Of a DNA stretch of 13,359 bases, positions 1 through 6,366 are shown piece after piece. Made by a program: the position numbers and the translations under genes. This DNA comes from an uncultured Clostridia bacterium. Its GTDB lineage: Bacteria; Bacillota; Clostridia; TANB77; CAG-508. The first letter of the stretch is position 1. Each line of letters begins with the position of its first letter. The notes beneath the pieces are model-generated. The model did no database searches. It was not told where the DNA came from and saw only the letters and a program-made list of their open reading frames with translations. The stretch spans positions 1-13,359 of the forward strand of contig CANQES010000034.1 of NCBI GenBank assembly GCA_947595555.1, given 5' to 3'.

Positions 1-66
1 GAAAACAACGTCGTCAACATAGCTGCCGCCCATCATGACATACGGAACGCTGGAATCGCTATAGGT
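1..66 (-). repeat. Candidate DGR variable region (VR), start only
   Basis: These are the last 22 visible codons of the left CLec gene. Nineteen end in C or T and the glycines are GGC GGC, whereas the upstream part of the gene uses GGA for most Gly and A-ending codons throughout. The block includes the GGS core typical of the CLec/FGE C-terminus (V-M-M-G-G-S-Y). In DGR target genes the VR is copied from a template with AAC/AAT codons and only adenines vary, giving this NNC/NNT style. No template repeat is seen in the window, so the assignment rests on composition and position. Confidence 0.5.
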
Positions 67-1281
67 TTCTGTTGTCCATTCCACACAATTACTTGCCATA
101 TCCCAGATATTGCATATTACATCTTGTTTAGTATTATCAGTTAAATTATTTGTTCCTTTATCTGCTACGCTACCTGTATTTAAGCTATTTTGTTGTGAAT
201 ATTGTTTTATTTTCGCTTCTGAACTTCTATCATCAAATGTTTGTAAAAATACTATTGCCGTATCCCATGCATAGCTATTCATTAAATCACTTATAAATGT
301 AGTTGATGAATACATATGTCCACATAACTCTGATGCTTTATTTTGTGTTATATAATTAAATACTTGCGCTTCTGGTTTTTCAACCAATTTTCCTCCTGTA
401 TATCCTGTCCAGTTTGATACATTACCATCATTATTTGTTAGCTTTTCTGTATATCCTTCAACTCTTGCTTCATATCTTCCTATATAATATCCCCCTGCTT
501 CTTCTACTTTCGTCTTTCCACTATCTTGTTGTACTGTAAATGCATCATACACACTTCCCTTAGCTGTTGCATTTCCTTTGTCTGATGTTTTTAATTCTTG
601 CCAATAACTATTTATAATATCTTGATTATGTGGTGTTTCTGTACCATCTTCTGTAAATGTATATCTATTTAACTTTATTGACTTAGCTTTGTCTTCTGTT
701 TTTGTTTCATCTGTATAAACTGTTCCTACTGGTATCCATACAAATTGACTTCCTTTTGTATTTTCATATGTTGCATCTTCTATTACTACTCCCTTTGTTA
801 CATCTTCTCCTTCTACAATTTTAAATCCCTCTGGTACTACTACTTTATTTCCAAATGCATCTTGTATGTCTCTATTTTCATTTTCTTGATATATATGCCC
901 TGTCTTTATTGCTTCTTCTACTGTTGTTGGCACTTCTTTTCCAAAATTGATTGTTCTACTTCCTATTGTTATCTCTCCTGTTTCTTTTATTGTTGCTTTT
1001 TCTTCTGCTGTTATTAAGTTTCTTTCTTCTAAACTATCTAATAATCCTTCTAATGTTTGCGCTGTTCCTTGTGCTGTTTGACTATCCATTTCTTTATTAA
1101 TTTTCCATAAGTTGCATTCTTCTTCTACTGTTGCTCCTCTGTTTTCTACTCTTGCCTTTTCTGCTTGGTTTAGTATTCCATTATTTCCAAGCAATGTTGC
1201 TATACTTACTCCTGCCAAAATTAACAATACTATTATGGTTATAACAAGTGCTATTAATGTTATTCCTTTGTTTTTTCTCAT
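1..1281 (-). CDS. Prepilin-like N-terminus fused to FGE-sulfatase/CLec-fold domain; probable DGR variable protein (C-terminus cut by window edge)
   Basis: The frame is open from an ATG at 1281 to base 1, giving 427 residues with no stop, so the C-terminus is outside the window. Residues 1-31 (MRKNKG, then ITLIALVITIIVLLILAGVS) look like a class III type IV prepilin signal: a short basic leader, Gly, then one hydrophobic helix. The usual Glu at mature position 5 is Ala. Residues ~45-175 are a spacer. Residues ~179-427 match the formylglycine-generating-enzyme-like C-type-lectin fold: QFVWIP 179-184, GGYYIGRYEA 263-272, SYAWDT 336-341, WDMASNCVEWTTE 393-405. The paralogue at the right edge carries the same blocks in the same order. 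From residue 406 the codons change from A-ending to NNC/NNT (19 of 22), as in DGR variable regions. The start is supported by AAGGAGAG about 10 nt upstream. The DGR-target role is inferred; the fold assignment is fairly secure. Confidence 0.82.
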   Translation of the reverse strand, partial: MRKNKGITLIALVITIIVLLILAGVSIATLLGNNGILNQAEKARVENRGATVEEECNLWKINKEMDSQTAQGTAQTLEGLLDSLEERNLITAEEKATIKETGEITIGSRTINFGKEVPTTVEEAIKTGHIYQENENRDIQDAFGNKVVVPEGFKIVEGEDVTKGVVIEDATYENTKGSQFVWIPVGTVYTDETKTEDKAKSIKLNRYTFTEDGTETPHNQDIINSYWQELKTSDKGNATAKGSVYDAFTVQQDSGKTKVEEAGGYYIGRYEARVEGYTEKLTNNDGNVSNWTGYTGGKLVEKPEAQVFNYITQNKASELCGHMYSSTTFISDLMNSYAWDTAIVFLQTFDDRSSEAKIKQYSQQNSLNTGSVADKGTNNLTDNTKQDVICNIWDMASNCVEWTTETYSDSSVPYVMMGGSYVDDVVF

Positions 1282-1339
1282 TTTTAATTTCTCTCCTTCA
1301 TTTGTTATTATGTAATTTTTATTATACATATTTATTTTA

Positions 1340-1368
1340 TTTATAACATATTCACTTTGACTTTGCAA
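1340..1368 (-). promoter_or_regulatory. Probable promoter of the left prepilin-CLec gene
   Basis: On the minus strand TTGCAA (1368-1363) lies 17 nt from TATAAA (1345-1340). Transcription would begin about 50 nt before the ATG. A second -10-like TATAAT is at 1326-1321 but has no good -35. The -35 is about 15 nt from the right-end hairpin of the neighbouring IS200 element. Confidence 0.5.
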
Positions 1369-1378
1369 GACTTTTTTC

Positions 1379-1409
1379 AAAAAAAACTACCCGTTCAACG
1401 GGTAGTTTT
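1379..1409 (-). terminator. IS200 right-end hairpin, also a rho-independent terminator for tnpA
   Basis: A perfect inverted repeat (arms 1383-1395 and 1397-1409) is followed on the minus strand by a run of eight T (1386-1379). It is both the element's end hairpin and a plausible terminator protecting the downstream CLec gene from tnpA read-through. Confidence 0.7.
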
Positions 1410-1506
1410 AATTAGCCCTCTAAGGGCATAATACTGGCTAGGACTTAAGTCCTACTTATAGTTTGCCTTCTGCATCTCTTTTTCCAGCTACTACCTCGCA
1501 GTAGTT

Positions 1507-1989
1507 CTATTTTCTTTTTTTCTTTTCTAATTTTTCTCCTGTAAACGGATCTATATATTCTTGCATACTTATTTGATCATACGCTATATCCTCTTGCAAT
1601 TGATTCTTTATATATTCCTTTATTCTATTTTCATTTTTTCCTACTGTATCTACATAATAGCCTATACACCAAAATTGTCTCTTTCCATATTTATATTTCA
1701 AATTTGAATATTTATCAAATATTCTTAATGTGCTTTTCCCTTTCAAATATCCCATAAAATTTGCTATACTTATTTTGGGTGGGATTTCTACCAACATATG
1801 TACGTGGTCTGGACACATTTCTCCTTGTATTATTTTTACTTCTTTATATTCACATAGTTGTCTTAATATTGTTCCTATATCTTTCTTTATCTGACCATAA
1901 ATGGCCATCCTTCTATATTTGGGTGCAAATACTATATGATACTTGCAATTCCATTTACTATGTGCTAAACTATTTATATCGTCTTTCAT
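1507..1989 (-). CDS. tnpA: IS200-family HUH/Y1 transposase TnpA
   Basis: A 160-residue single-strand DNA transposase of the Y1 HUH superfamily, full length for IS200 (about 150-160 aa). The N-terminus SLAHSKWNCKYHIVFAPKYR (residues 7-26) is the IS200 hallmark. The metal-binding HUH motif is His62-Val-His64 in PDHVHMLVEIPP. The catalytic tyrosine is most likely Tyr126 in EYIKNQ, after FWCIGYYVDTVG. Known members excise and insert the element as circular single strands and act as dimers. No frameshift is present and the key residues are intact, so the copy could be active. The start is set by AGGGAGG about 9 nt upstream, which is locked in a 5'-UTR hairpin. The lysine-rich tail (KLEKKKRK) is a small variation. 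Confidence 0.95.
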   Translation of the reverse strand: MKDDINSLAHSKWNCKYHIVFAPKYRRMAIYGQIKKDIGTILRQLCEYKEVKIIQGEMCPDHVHMLVEIPPKISIANFMGYLKGKSTLRIFDKYSNLKYKYGKRQFWCIGYYVDTVGKNENRIKEYIKNQLQEDIAYDQISMQEYIDPFTGEKLEKKKRK

Positions 1990-1999
1990 TGACGTATAC

Positions 2000-2058
2000 C
2001 TCCCTACCTATAATAAATTTACAGTTGGCAAACTATATTTTTATTATATCATAGGGAG
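2000..2058 (-). promoter_or_regulatory. tnpA 5'-UTR hairpin sequestering the Shine-Dalgarno
   Basis: Three nested perfect stems: CTCCCTA/TAGGGAG (2052-2058 with 2000-2006), TATAATAAA/TTTATTATA (2040-2048 with 2009-2017) and AGTT/AACT (2031-2034 with 2023-2026). The inner arm of the outer stem is the SD sequence of tnpA. IS200 elements are known to repress TnpA translation through such a leader hairpin. A TATAAT lies inside the upstream arm (2048-2043), so a transcript begun there would lack the anti-SD arm, whereas read-through RNA would carry it. Confidence 0.75.
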
Positions 2059-2089
2059 TTTTTTTTATACAATGCTATCGCTTTTTTTG

Positions 2090-2112
2090 AACTACGGGTA
2101 TAACCCGTAGTT
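2090..2112. repeat. IS200 left-end hairpin
   Basis: A perfect 10-bp inverted repeat, AACTACGGGT - ATA - ACCCGTAGTT, on the 5' side of tnpA. It shares its core (AACTAC plus a G/C triplet) with the hairpin at 1383-1409, as expected for the two ends of an IS200/IS605 element. Confidence 0.7.
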
Positions 2113-2123
2113 TTCAGATTTAT

Positions 2124-2163
2124 AAAAAAAGAAAGGATTATGGGGCCGTCCCCAATTCCTTTC
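2124..2163 (-). terminator. Rho-independent terminator of the VanY-like gene
   Basis: On the minus strand GAAAGGA (2163-2157) and GGGG (2153-2150) pair across the loop ACGG with CCCC (2145-2142) and TCCTTTC (2137-2131). A run of seven T (2130-2124) follows. It ends the vanY-like transcript just before the IS200 element. Confidence 0.7.
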
Positions 2164-2190
2164 CAATTCCTTTCCAATTCCTTTCCAATT
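2154..2190. repeat. 11-bp tandem repeat AATTCCTTTCC, three copies plus partial
   Basis: Units at 2154-2164, 2165-2175 and 2176-2186, then AATT at 2187-2190. They are identical. The unit contains one arm of the adjacent terminator stem, so that arm is present three times between the stop codon and the loop. Confidence 0.9.
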
Positions 2191-2192
2191 TT

Positions 2193-2963
2193 TCATTTCA
2201 AATATTCTATATATTCTTCTAGGCAAATTTGTTTTTCTTTCATGAAAGTTGCATTTTTAATTCCAACATAGCGATAATGCCATGGTTCATAATTAATTTT
2301 AGTTATGTCCTTTTTATCTGTTGGATATCTTAAAATAAAACCATATTTATTACAATTTTCTATTAGCCATTTTTGAACTTCAGTTTTTTCTTGTTCTTCA
2401 TTTAAAGTTCTATAATTGTTTGATACTATATCTAAAGCTAGTCCAATTTCATGTTCACTTGTTCTTGGATATGTAACCCAGTAAGATGCTTCTATTTCTG
2501 CTTGTTGTTGTGGATAGCCCAATGCCTTATATTGTTTTACCTTTTTATTATACAAGTCTACTTGAGTTTCTGGTGTTCGATAGCTTGAACAAATATAAGG
2601 ATCTAGGCCTACACTTCTAGCATCTGCCAACATTTGTGTAATAGCTTGTACAATTCTACTGTCTACTTGATGTCCCATTTCGATTGTTTGAAGTTCGAAT
2701 TGATAATCTTCTGGTATTTTATTATCTTTGTTTACTAAAATTAAGTCCCAATCTGTTACTTTGCTATCAATGTCTGGTTTTTCTGAATCTATTGTAACAG
2801 AAAGGACTTCATTTTTAGGCTCAACATTATTTTCCAAAGAAGTTGCTGTTACTTGTTTTGTTTTTGATATTTGCATAATCAATATTATAATTGCACTTAT
2901 AAAGCTTATTAACACAAGAATTCTTAAAATTATTTTTTTTATTTGTTTTTTATCCTTTACCAT
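2193..2963 (-). CDS. VanY-like D-alanyl-D-alanine carboxypeptidase (peptidase M15B), membrane-anchored
   Basis: A 256-residue zinc peptidase that by family removes the terminal D-Ala from peptidoglycan stem peptides outside the membrane. Residues ~11-31 form one N-terminal membrane helix after a lysine-rich leader, with no lipobox, so it is probably a membrane-anchored ectoenzyme. Residues ~32-85 are a linker. The M15 domain (about 90-256) shows SSYRT at 126-130 (Arg129), SEHEIGLALDI at 169-179 with zinc ligands His171 and Asp178, and EPWHYRYVG at 226-234 with catalytic Glu226 and zinc ligand His229. All active-site residues are present. It has its own promoter (2997-3025), an SD TTGGAG and its own terminator, so it is monocistronic. 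No vanR/S, vanH/A/X genes adjoin, so this is general wall remodelling rather than a glycopeptide-resistance cluster. Confidence 0.92.
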   Translation of the reverse strand: MVKDKKQIKKIILRILVLISFISAIIILIMQISKTKQVTATSLENNVEPKNEVLSVTIDSEKPDIDSKVTDWDLILVNKDNKIPEDYQFELQTIEMGHQVDSRIVQAITQMLADARSVGLDPYICSSYRTPETQVDLYNKKVKQYKALGYPQQQAEIEASYWVTYPRTSEHEIGLALDIVSNNYRTLNEEQEKTEVQKWLIENCNKYGFILRYPTDKKDITKINYEPWHYRYVGIKNATFMKEKQICLEEYIEYLK

Positions 2964-2996
2964 TCTTGGTTCTCCAATTTTATAAAATCTACATCA

Positions 2997-3025
2997 ATTA
3001 TACTACATTTTTGGCTTTATTGCAA
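2997..3025 (-). promoter_or_regulatory. Sigma-A type promoter of the VanY-like gene
   Basis: TTGCAA (3025-3020), 17-nt spacer, TATAAT (3002-2997) on the minus strand, giving a leader of about 25-30 nt. The -35 overlaps the 3' end of the signal peptidase gene. Confidence 0.7.
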
Positions 3026-3616
3026 TCTATCAGTTTTTTCATAATTTTCCTTTTTTTGTTTTCGTATGTCTCTTTTTTGTTCACTCCTTCTATTATGATT
3101 ATACATTAGGATAATAATCAATACCAATAAAATTAATGTCAATTTGCTTTTTATTAAATTAACCACAACCCCAAATTGATTTATTTTAAATTGATATTTT
3201 CCTTCAATTTGTTCATAAGTTATTTTTTCTCTATCTTCTGCATTATTATTATCACCTTTTGTTGTGTACTTTTTAACTCCATCCTCTTCCGTTACTGCTA
3301 CAATTCTATGAGTAACATTCGTCCCATCTTGTATAAAAGATACAATATCATTAATTTTAATATCTTCTTCTGGAACTTCTCTTACTAAAATAGCATCTCC
3401 TTTTAATATTGTTGGCTCCATACTACCTGATACAATAACAAAACTTTTAAACCCAAAAAAGTCTGGAGTCTTTTTAGGATTAATAAATGATTTTATAATC
3501 AAAGTAAAATTAAAAACAATTATGGGTATCAATATAATATAAATAAGACTACTTATAACTCTTCCAATAGTTTCTATTCTCTCGCTTTGTTTTTGGACTT
3601 TATTAATTTTGTACAT
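3017..3616 (-). CDS. Signal peptidase I, SipW/ER type (S26B)
   Basis: A 199-residue membrane serine protease that cleaves signal peptides of exported proteins. A hydrophobic segment at ~20-42 is followed by the catalytic SGSMEP box (residues 63-68, nucleophile Ser65). The general base is His103 in VTHRIVAV rather than Lys, which marks the ER/archaeal-type S26B group (Bacillus SipW). KGDNN (120-124, Asp122) and Asp128 form the third conserved box. A second helix (~153-172) is followed by a basic cytoplasmic tail (RRSEQKRDIRKQKK). SipW-type enzymes in Firmicutes usually process a few dedicated substrates; none is encoded beside it here. The gene starts 28 bp after the ABC transporter with SD AAGGAG, so both are probably cotranscribed. 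Confidence 0.93.
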   Translation of the reverse strand: MYKINKVQKQSERIETIGRVISSLIYIILIPIIVFNFTLIIKSFINPKKTPDFFGFKSFVIVSGSMEPTILKGDAILVREVPEEDIKINDIVSFIQDGTNVTHRIVAVTEEDGVKKYTTKGDNNNAEDREKITYEQIEGKYQFKINQFGVVVNLIKSKLTLILLVLIIILMYNHNRRSEQKRDIRKQKKENYEKTDRLQ

Positions 3617-3644
3617 ATGTCATCTCCTTAGTTCTTCTTTTATA

Positions 3645-6254
3645 CTATTCAGTTCTTAATGCTTCTACTGGATCCTTTTTACTTGCAAATTTAGCTGGTA
3701 TTAATCCTGCAATTATCGTTAATAGCATACTAATAATAACTAATATTACTCCTGCAATTGGTGGTACCATTGTTGTTACTGGTACTCCTGCTATTTTATA
3801 AATTATACTGTTTATAGGGAATGTCAATAATACCGTAATACCTATTCCTAATAAACCTGCTACTAATCCAACAATAAAAGTCTCTGCATTGAATACTCTT
3901 GAAATATCTTTTTTTGATGCTCCAATTGCTCTCAAAATTCCAATCTCTTTTGTTCTTTCTAGTACAGATATATAAGTAATAATTCCAATCATTATAGATG
4001 ATACTATTAGTGATATTGCAACAAAAGCAATTAATACATAACTAACTATATCTACGATTTGACTTACTGATTTCATCATAACGCCTACAATATCTGTATA
4101 ATTAATAACATTTTCTTCTTTTCCTTCATCTCTTTGTTTTTGATTATAATCTTCAATAGCCTTTGTAATATTATCCTTTGCTTCAAAGTTCTTTGGATAA
4201 ATGCTTATAGAAGATGGCTCTTCCAAATTTACTGCCCCTAATTTTTTTAGATTCTTTTCATAGCTAGCATTACGATTTTCACTATATGCTTCCATAATGT
4301 CTGCAATCTGTTCATTACTCATCTGACTCATAGCCATTTTTTGCTCATTAGATAATGAATTATAATCAAAATTTGTATTTTCATCATTTGATGGAAATTT
4401 TAGTCCAGAAAATACATTAATATCTTGTTTCTCTTTTTGCTCTTTTACAATATCTGCTTCATTTGATTTATTAATAACATATTCCTTTAATTGCTTTGTA
4501 TAGCCTATTCCACTTGTTACAGCAGTAGAAACTACACTTCCTTCACTTTGTTTAATTAATCCCACTACTTTGATATTTTCTGCCTGTGCTATTTTTTCCT
4601 TCATATAATTTTCATCTTCACTTTTGTCTAGCCATATATCATTTTGTTTTTGATAATAATCTGAATTTAATATTAGCTTAAAAGATAAATTTAATAATTC
4701 ATCATAGGTATATGAAGTTGTTTCATCCTTTTCTTCTAGTTTTTCACCCTTTTCTACTGCTTTCCATTTATCTTCTAACTCTTTTTGGTCTTTTAATCCT
4801 AATGAATATAATGTATAATCATCAATTCTTCCATCTTCCTTTAAAATTAAAACTACTTCATTGTAATTTTTTGGCCAACTACCTTTTACTAAATCAAACT
4901 GTGTTTTCAATAAGTCTTGATTATCTAACATTTCAATCCATACATCAGTATTTGTCATTGTTGAACTTCCAAACATAGATGACATAGAAGAATTATTTCG
5001 TGCATCCATCATATCTCCCATTCCAAAAGCGTTCATTACTGTACTTGGATTAACTTTTACAATACCATTTTCAGTATTTTCTTTATATAGATTAATAGTC
5101 AAATCATAGCCATAAGATATACTATTGCTATTATTTGTTATATCATTTTCTCCATTTTGTATGTATTTTTTTAATTCTGACAAATTATTAGTTTGTTTTT
5201 TATTTGAAAGAGTTGTTACAATATCATTCATCATATCTACTGAATATACTTTTCCTTCTTCTTGCTCTTCAGTTTCTTCTGCTTCTCCCATCATAGATTC
5301 CATCATACTTGACATGTCAATTGTGGATTCTTGAATTGTAATAGGATAGGATGAAAGTGTATCTTCTTCTACTCTATCTATATAGTTTTGCACTCCTGTT
5401 GAAATTGCTAAAATAAGGGCAATTCCAATAATTCCAATACTTCCCGCAAATGATGTTAATAGGGTTCTTCCTTTTTTTGTCATTAAATTGTTTAAACTTA
5501 AACGTAATGCAGTAAAAAATTTCATAGAAGTCCTACCAGCTTTTGCTTGCATGTCTTCATTTTCTTTATCCTTTTTGGTATATGGTTTAGAATCATCTAT
5601 TATTACACCATCTAATATTTTTACAATTCTTGTTGAATATTTTTCTGCCAAATCAGGATTGTGTGTAACCATAATAATTAGTTTATCTTTTGCAATGTCT
5701 TTTAAGATGTCCATGATTTGCACACTGGTTTTAGTATCTAATGCTCCTGTTGGCTCATCTGCTAGAATAATATCTGGGTTGTTTACTAATGCTCTAGCAA
5801 TTGCAACTCTTTGCATTTGTCCCCCTGATAGCTGATTTGGCTTTTTATTGATTTGCTCTCCTAATCCAACATCTTCTAATGCTTTTATTGCTCTTTGTCT
5901 TCTTTCTTTTCTAGACACTCCTGAAATTGTTAATGCTAGTTCTACATTTGATAATACTGTTTGATGTGGTATTAAGTTATAACTTTGGAATACAAATCCT
6001 ATTGAATAATTTCTGTATGCATCCCATTCCTTATCTTTGAATTTTTTTGTTGATTTTCCATTTATAATTAAATCTCCTGATGTGTATCTATCTAATCCTC
6101 CTATTATGTTTAATAATGTGGTTTTCCCACATCCACTTTGACCTAATATTGATACAAATTCGCTTTTTCTAAATTCTATGTTTATTCCTTTTAGAGCTTT
6201 TACTGTTGAGTCTCCTGACGTATAGTCTTTAGTAATATTTTCTAATTTTAACAT
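3645..6254 (-). CDS. ABC transporter, ATPase fused to FtsX/MacB-type permease
   Basis: An 869-residue fusion. ATPase domain (1-~225): Walker A GQSGCGKTT 38-46, Q-loop VFQSYNL 88-94, signature LSGGQ 142-146, Walker B IILADEP 162-168, H-loop His198 (MVTHNP). It matches the MacB/LolD (LPT-type) class. A charged linker (~222-245) leads to a first membrane helix (~264-286), a ~440-residue extracytoplasmic domain rich in Met, Glu and Asn, then three C-terminal helices (~736-763, 790-815, 832-853) with the FtsX-family stretch ERTKEIGILRAIGASKKDI (766-784). Such proteins act as mechanotransmitting exporters of peptides, antibiotics or lipoproteins; the substrate cannot be told. No sensor kinase or MacA-like adaptor lies next to it. 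It has an SD AAAGGAGGG and a promoter (6285-6313), and it leads the signal peptidase. Confidence 0.93.
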   Translation of the reverse strand: MLKLENITKDYTSGDSTVKALKGINIEFRKSEFVSILGQSGCGKTTLLNIIGGLDRYTSGDLIINGKSTKKFKDKEWDAYRNYSIGFVFQSYNLIPHQTVLSNVELALTISGVSRKERRQRAIKALEDVGLGEQINKKPNQLSGGQMQRVAIARALVNNPDIILADEPTGALDTKTSVQIMDILKDIAKDKLIIMVTHNPDLAEKYSTRIVKILDGVIIDDSKPYTKKDKENEDMQAKAGRTSMKFFTALRLSLNNLMTKKGRTLLTSFAGSIGIIGIALILAISTGVQNYIDRVEEDTLSSYPITIQESTIDMSSMMESMMGEAEETEEQEEGKVYSVDMMNDIVTTLSNKKQTNNLSELKKYIQNGENDITNNSNSISYGYDLTINLYKENTENGIVKVNPSTVMNAFGMGDMMDARNNSSMSSMFGSSTMTNTDVWIEMLDNQDLLKTQFDLVKGSWPKNYNEVVLILKEDGRIDDYTLYSLGLKDQKELEDKWKAVEKGEKLEEKDETTSYTYDELLNLSFKLILNSDYYQKQNDIWLDKSEDENYMKEKIAQAENIKVVGLIKQSEGSVVSTAVTSGIGYTKQLKEYVINKSNEADIVKEQKEKQDINVFSGLKFPSNDENTNFDYNSLSNEQKMAMSQMSNEQIADIMEAYSENRNASYEKNLKKLGAVNLEEPSSISIYPKNFEAKDNITKAIEDYNQKQRDEGKEENVINYTDIVGVMMKSVSQIVDIVSYVLIAFVAISLIVSSIMIGIITYISVLERTKEIGILRAIGASKKDISRVFNAETFIVGLVAGLLGIGITVLLTFPINSIIYKIAGVPVTTMVPPIAGVILVIISMLLTIIAGLIPAKFASKKDPVEALRTE

Positions 6255-6284
6255 TTTGCCCTCCTTTATTTTTTTGCTTTTTAT

Positions 6285-6313
6285 ATTATACCATAGATAT
6301 AGTATTTTGTTTA
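6285..6313 (-). promoter_or_regulatory. Promoter of the ABC transporter - signal peptidase unit
   Basis: TATAAT (6290-6285) is preceded by TGG (extended -10), with TAAACA (6313-6308) 17 nt upstream as a partial -35 (4 of 6). It lies just after the terminator of the preceding gene. Confidence 0.6.
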
Positions 6314-6342
6314 TGTTTTTTGTGTGAAATTTTTTATTTATT

Positions 6343-6366
6343 AAAAAACCACTTTAAAAGTGGTTT
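6343..6366 (-). terminator. Rho-independent terminator overlapping the stop codon of the acidic coiled-coil gene
   Basis: AAACCACTT (6366-6358) pairs with AAGTGGTTT (6354-6346), and the tract runs into six T (6348-6343). The stem contains the final codons and the TAA stop of the upstream gene. Confidence 0.75.

Larger units (their letters stand above)
1379..2114 (-). mobile_element. IS200-type insertion sequence (tnpA only, hairpin ends)
   Basis: A single-gene IS200/IS605-family element. Related imperfect-palindrome hairpins bound it: 1383-1409 (arms built on AACTACCCGT, next to the tnpA 3' end) and 2090-2112 (AACTACGGGT, loop ATA, on the tnpA 5' side). IS200 elements have such subterminal hairpins instead of terminal inverted repeats, and the TnpA recognises them as single-stranded DNA. 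The 3' UTR holds further small palindromes at 1415-1427 and 1439-1454. There is no tnpB. Exact cleavage sites cannot be set without an empty-site comparison, so the ends given are those of the hairpins. It lies between the VanY-like gene and the left CLec gene. Confidence 0.82.

Noticed and set aside
745..1315. Plus-strand open frames opposite the left CLec gene
   Set aside because: The minus strand is continuously coding here with recognisable domain motifs; the plus-strand frames are low-complexity Cys/Phe/Tyr or hydrophobic shadows.
1507..1989. TnpA as a DGR-linked or domesticated REP-associated transposase
   Set aside because: It has classic IS200 motifs, its own end hairpins and leader hairpin, so an ordinary IS200 copy explains it.
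2154..2190. CRISPR array
   Set aside because: The repeats are 11 bp and directly adjacent with no spacers.
2193..2963. Part of a vancomycin-resistance cluster
   Set aside because: Only the VanY-like peptidase is present; no ligase, VanX, VanH or two-component system adjoins it.
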